Shown one piece after another: positions 26,767 through 29,315 of a DNA stretch of 29,315 nt (position 1 is its first letter; the number at the start of each line of letters is the position of its first letter). A model generated the notes under the pieces. That model saw nothing but the letters and a program-made list of their open reading frames with translations, was not told the DNA's origin and ran no database searches. This DNA is from Chara braunii (Eukaryota > Streptophyta > Charophyceae > Charales > Characeae): positions 409,359 to 438,673 of the forward strand of contig BFEA01000654.1 of NCBI GenBank assembly GCA_003427395.1. The letters run 5' to 3'. Both the position numbers and the translations under genes were made by a program.

Positions 26767-26783
26767 ATCCTGAATATTGTCAT

Positions 26784-26808
26784 AAATATATATATATATA
26801 TATATATT
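26784..26808. repeat. (TA)n microsatellite
   Basis: Alternating TA of about 24 bp after the GTTCGGG island. Confidence 0.9.
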
Positions 26809-26814
26809 GCGATA

Positions 26815-27736
26815 GAGCGATCACAATGACAATATCCCATGACAGAGTGACTTCATAAACTCTACAATCACGACGATAGTTTATCGTATTGAATATGGAT
26901 AATAATATCTACATTTAAAAATAGAAAGGGGAAAACAAATAATTAAAAACATAAAATTCACAACTATTGTCACATTCAAATAGTGAGAAATTTATATTTA
27001 TTCGTAAGTGTCGCGTATCTAACCTTTTCGCTTGAAGGTTTGAATTACACTTCAATGCTTCCGATAAGTAATTTTTAATCCTAATAAATAAATAAAGCTC
27101 ATTTTTTTATCGGATTTTATCCACTCATAACATGTCTATTATACCTTTTTCTATTTTTTTAGGATTCAATGGTCGACTGGAAGAGTTACTTCCTCTTATG
27201 GTTGTGCATGCATACAAGTGTATTGTCAATAATGTTATCATCTTCCCCCTTTTCCCCCAAGAAATTGTGTTTTTATTATACATGTTAGGAAACTCAATAA
27301 TGTTATTCGTTGTCATACCCTGTAACTTTGTCTTGCCTTGCTTCTCATTTAACCATCATCTTGTCAAATTCATACATAAATTACACTAACATTAATTGTT
27401 GTTTCAAAAATATGATTTTTTTATTTTATTTTTTTAAATAGAGGTAACTTACAAAATGAGAGTTAGAGAATGAGACATTTTCACGTCTAAGCTTGTTTAC
27501 TATCCACCTTTATCAGAGATTTTATACTTTCGTATAAAACTTTTTCATCTCGTTTCCACAAGTGGTTATCACATAGATGAATATTCACAGATGAACATTC
27601 TGGAAGTGAGAAAAATTAAGTGGTTTTTCGGGTTTGAATTCATGTTTGTACGTGATGAATCATAATTTGCAATTGTGAAAGCTTAGGGTGCAAGATGTTG
27701 TTCATTGTGAATTCATTTTTTTTATTTTCATTTTTC
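26815..27736. other. No confident gene
   Basis: AT-rich. CTATTTTTTTAG at 27153-27164 could be an acceptor opening GFNGRLEELLPLMVVHAYK (27165-27219) within an 85-codon frame (27132-27389), but no donor or partner exon is found, and the rest of the frame is hydrophobic by composition. Confidence 0.4.
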
Positions 27737-29315
27737 GTGAACCATCCTGAAGGGGTTAATGCCCTGAAGGCATGAAAGCACCCCCCCCGGCGCCGAGAAT
27801 CGTGAACGATCCTGAAGAGGTGAATGTCGTTCAGGGCATTCACCCCTTCAGGATTGCTCATAGTCTTCATGATTTTATTTATTTATTTTATTATTATTTT
27901 TTTTTTTAATTTTTTTTTCCCTTGAACCATCCTGAAGGGGTGAATGCCCTGAAGGCTTGAAAGCACCCTTCCCCCCTTCCTATGACTCCCACTGTTAAGC
28001 GATAAGGATCATGATCGATCCTGAAGAGGTGAATGCCTTCGGTAGTCTGAAAGCATGGAGTCGAATGGAGGTGCGAGGGCTTTCAAGGCCTTCACCCCTT
28101 CATGATAGTGAGAGCCGAAAGGGGGGGTTGCTTTCAGGCCGTTCGGGGCATTCAACCCTTCAGGATTGTTCATAGTCTTCATGATTTTTTTTTATTTTTT
28201 TTTTGCGTGAAACATCATGAAGGGGTGAATGCCCTGAAGGGCTGAAAGCCCCCCCCCCCCCTATGGCTCCCACTGGTAAGCGTTGAGGATCGTGAACGAT
28301 CCTGAAGAGGTGAATGCCTTCGGTGGTCTGAAAGCAAAGAGTCGAATGGAGGTGCGAGGTTTTTCAAGTCCTTCACCCCTTCATGATAGTGAGAGCCAAA
28401 GGGGGGGTTGCTTTCAGGCCGTTCAGGACATTCAACCCTTCAAGATTGTTCATAGTCTTCATGATGGGTTTTTTTTTTTTTTTTTTCCCGTGAACCATCC
28501 TGAAGGCGTGAATGCCCTGAAGGCCTGAACCCCCCCCCCCCCTATGACTCCCACTGTTAAGCGCTGAGGATCTTGAATGATCCTAAAGAGGTGAATGCCT
28601 TCGTTGCTTTGAGAGCAGGGAGTCGAATGGAGGTGCGAGGGCTTTCAAGACCTTCACCCCTTCATGATAGTGAGAGCCAAAGGTGGGGGTGTTTTCATGT
28701 CGTTCAGGGCATTCACCCCTTCAGGATTATTCATAATCTTTATGATGGTTGTTTTTTTTTGTTTTTTTTTTTTCGTGAACCATCCTGAAGGGGTGAATGC
28801 CCTGAAGGCCTGAAAGCACCCCCCCCAACCCTATGACTCCCACTGTTAAGAGTTGAAGATATTGAACGATTATTAAAAGGTGAATGCCTTCGGTGATCTG
28901 CAGCAGGGAGTCGAATGGAGGTGCGAGGTTTTTCAAGGCCTTCACCTCTTCATGATAGTGAGAGTCAAAAAGGGGTTGCTTTCATGCCGTTCAGGGCATT
29001 CACCCCTTCAAGATTTTTCATGGTCTTCATGATGTTTATTTTTATTTTTATTTTTATTATTATTATTATTACGTGAACCATCCTGAAGGGGTGAATGCCC
29101 TGAAGGCCTGAAAGCACGCCCCCCCCCACCCTATGCCTCCCACTGTTAAGCGTCGAGGATCCTGAACGATCCTGAAGGGGTGAATGCCTTCGGAGGTATG
29201 AAAGGAGCACCCATTCTCACCTTTGTTCTTCAGTGTTGTGTCGTTTTGGCATTCTGAACAATGTGAACGATCCTGAAGGGGTGAATGCCCTGAAGGCCTG
29301 AACCCCCCCCCCCCC
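27737..29315. repeat. ~285-bp satellite whose monomers are long inverted repeats
   Basis: Monomers begin (TGAACCATCC or variant) at about 27738, 27923, 28208, 28491, 28776 and 29074, spaced 185 (deleted copy), 285, 283, 285 and 298 bp. Each full monomer has arm 1 (ATCCTGAAGGGGTGAATGCC…GGCCTGAAAGCA), a C run, TATGACTCCCACTG, a second direct arm (GATCCTGAAGAGGTGAATGCC), a centre with GAGTCGAATGGAGGTGCGAG, then both arms in inverse order and orientation around AGTGAGAGCC and a G run, ending GTCTTCATGAT and a poly-T tract. The two halves are complementary over roughly 110-120 nt. The window ends in a C run inside another copy. Frames here (VNALKA, HPFRMVH) are repeat artefacts. Confidence 0.9.

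Noticed and set aside
26476-26829. 117-codon hydrophobic frame
   Set aside because: AT-rich T-run translation followed by GTTCGGG words; no coding character.
27640-29210. Several frames in the terminal satellite
   Set aside because: The same peptides recur because the DNA is a tandem repeat; homopolymer runs and monomer variation break them.

Overview
The window is nuclear DNA of a eukaryote. Coding stretches are interrupted by introns with GT..AG ends and polypyrimidine tracts, there are long microsatellites, a tRNA-headed SINE with a target-site duplication, tandem satellites and scattered N bases. A minus-strand U6 snRNA 3' fragment (5037-5086) ends in the form typical of green-plant U6 (…AAATCGAGAAATG…), so I infer a streptophyte, perhaps a charophyte alga or early land plant. 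The species cannot be settled from this sequence. I recognise no named protein family; coding calls rest on open frames, splice-site phase agreement and protein-like composition.

Layout: 0.4-1.8 kb holds the best gene, a spliced plus-strand gene with an acidic N-terminus. 2-5 kb is microsatellite-rich, with a 95-bp duplication around an N, a cluster of four short hairpins, a pyrimidine/purine tract pair and a dispersed repeat carrying a minus-strand splice donor. 5.0-5.1 kb has the U6 fragment. 7.0-7.9 kb is a GC-rich island with broken coding-like frames on both strands.

8.7-10.3 kb is the most unusual part: two consecutive arrays of short hairpins. Array I has five ~120-bp units built around TTTCGGCAGCGCTTCCCGTA. 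Array II has a constant loop (CCACCCAAACTTATGG) held by stems that change sequence from copy to copy yet stay complementary. Related array-I motifs recur at 15.05-15.27 kb. I infer the non-coding part of an LTR-type or other retroelement. A decayed CAG/TAG-rich stretch and a broken spliced frame follow (11.0-12.1 kb), then a two-exon frame (12.3-12.7 kb) and a 178-bp tandem repeat.

16.2-21.7 kb carries a plus-strand series of coding remnants, ending in a two-exon frame with good splice sites (20744-21741). 22.1-23.0 kb has minus-strand repetitive coding-like sequence. A ~700-bp SINE lies at 23510-24207. The AT-rich 24-27 kb part contains GC-rich 'word islands' of the form GTNCGGG and a MITE-like foldback. 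The window ends in a ~285-bp satellite (27737-29315) in which every full monomer is itself a long inverted repeat. The genes do not form a visible pathway; the region reads as a gene-poor, repeat-dominated interval.
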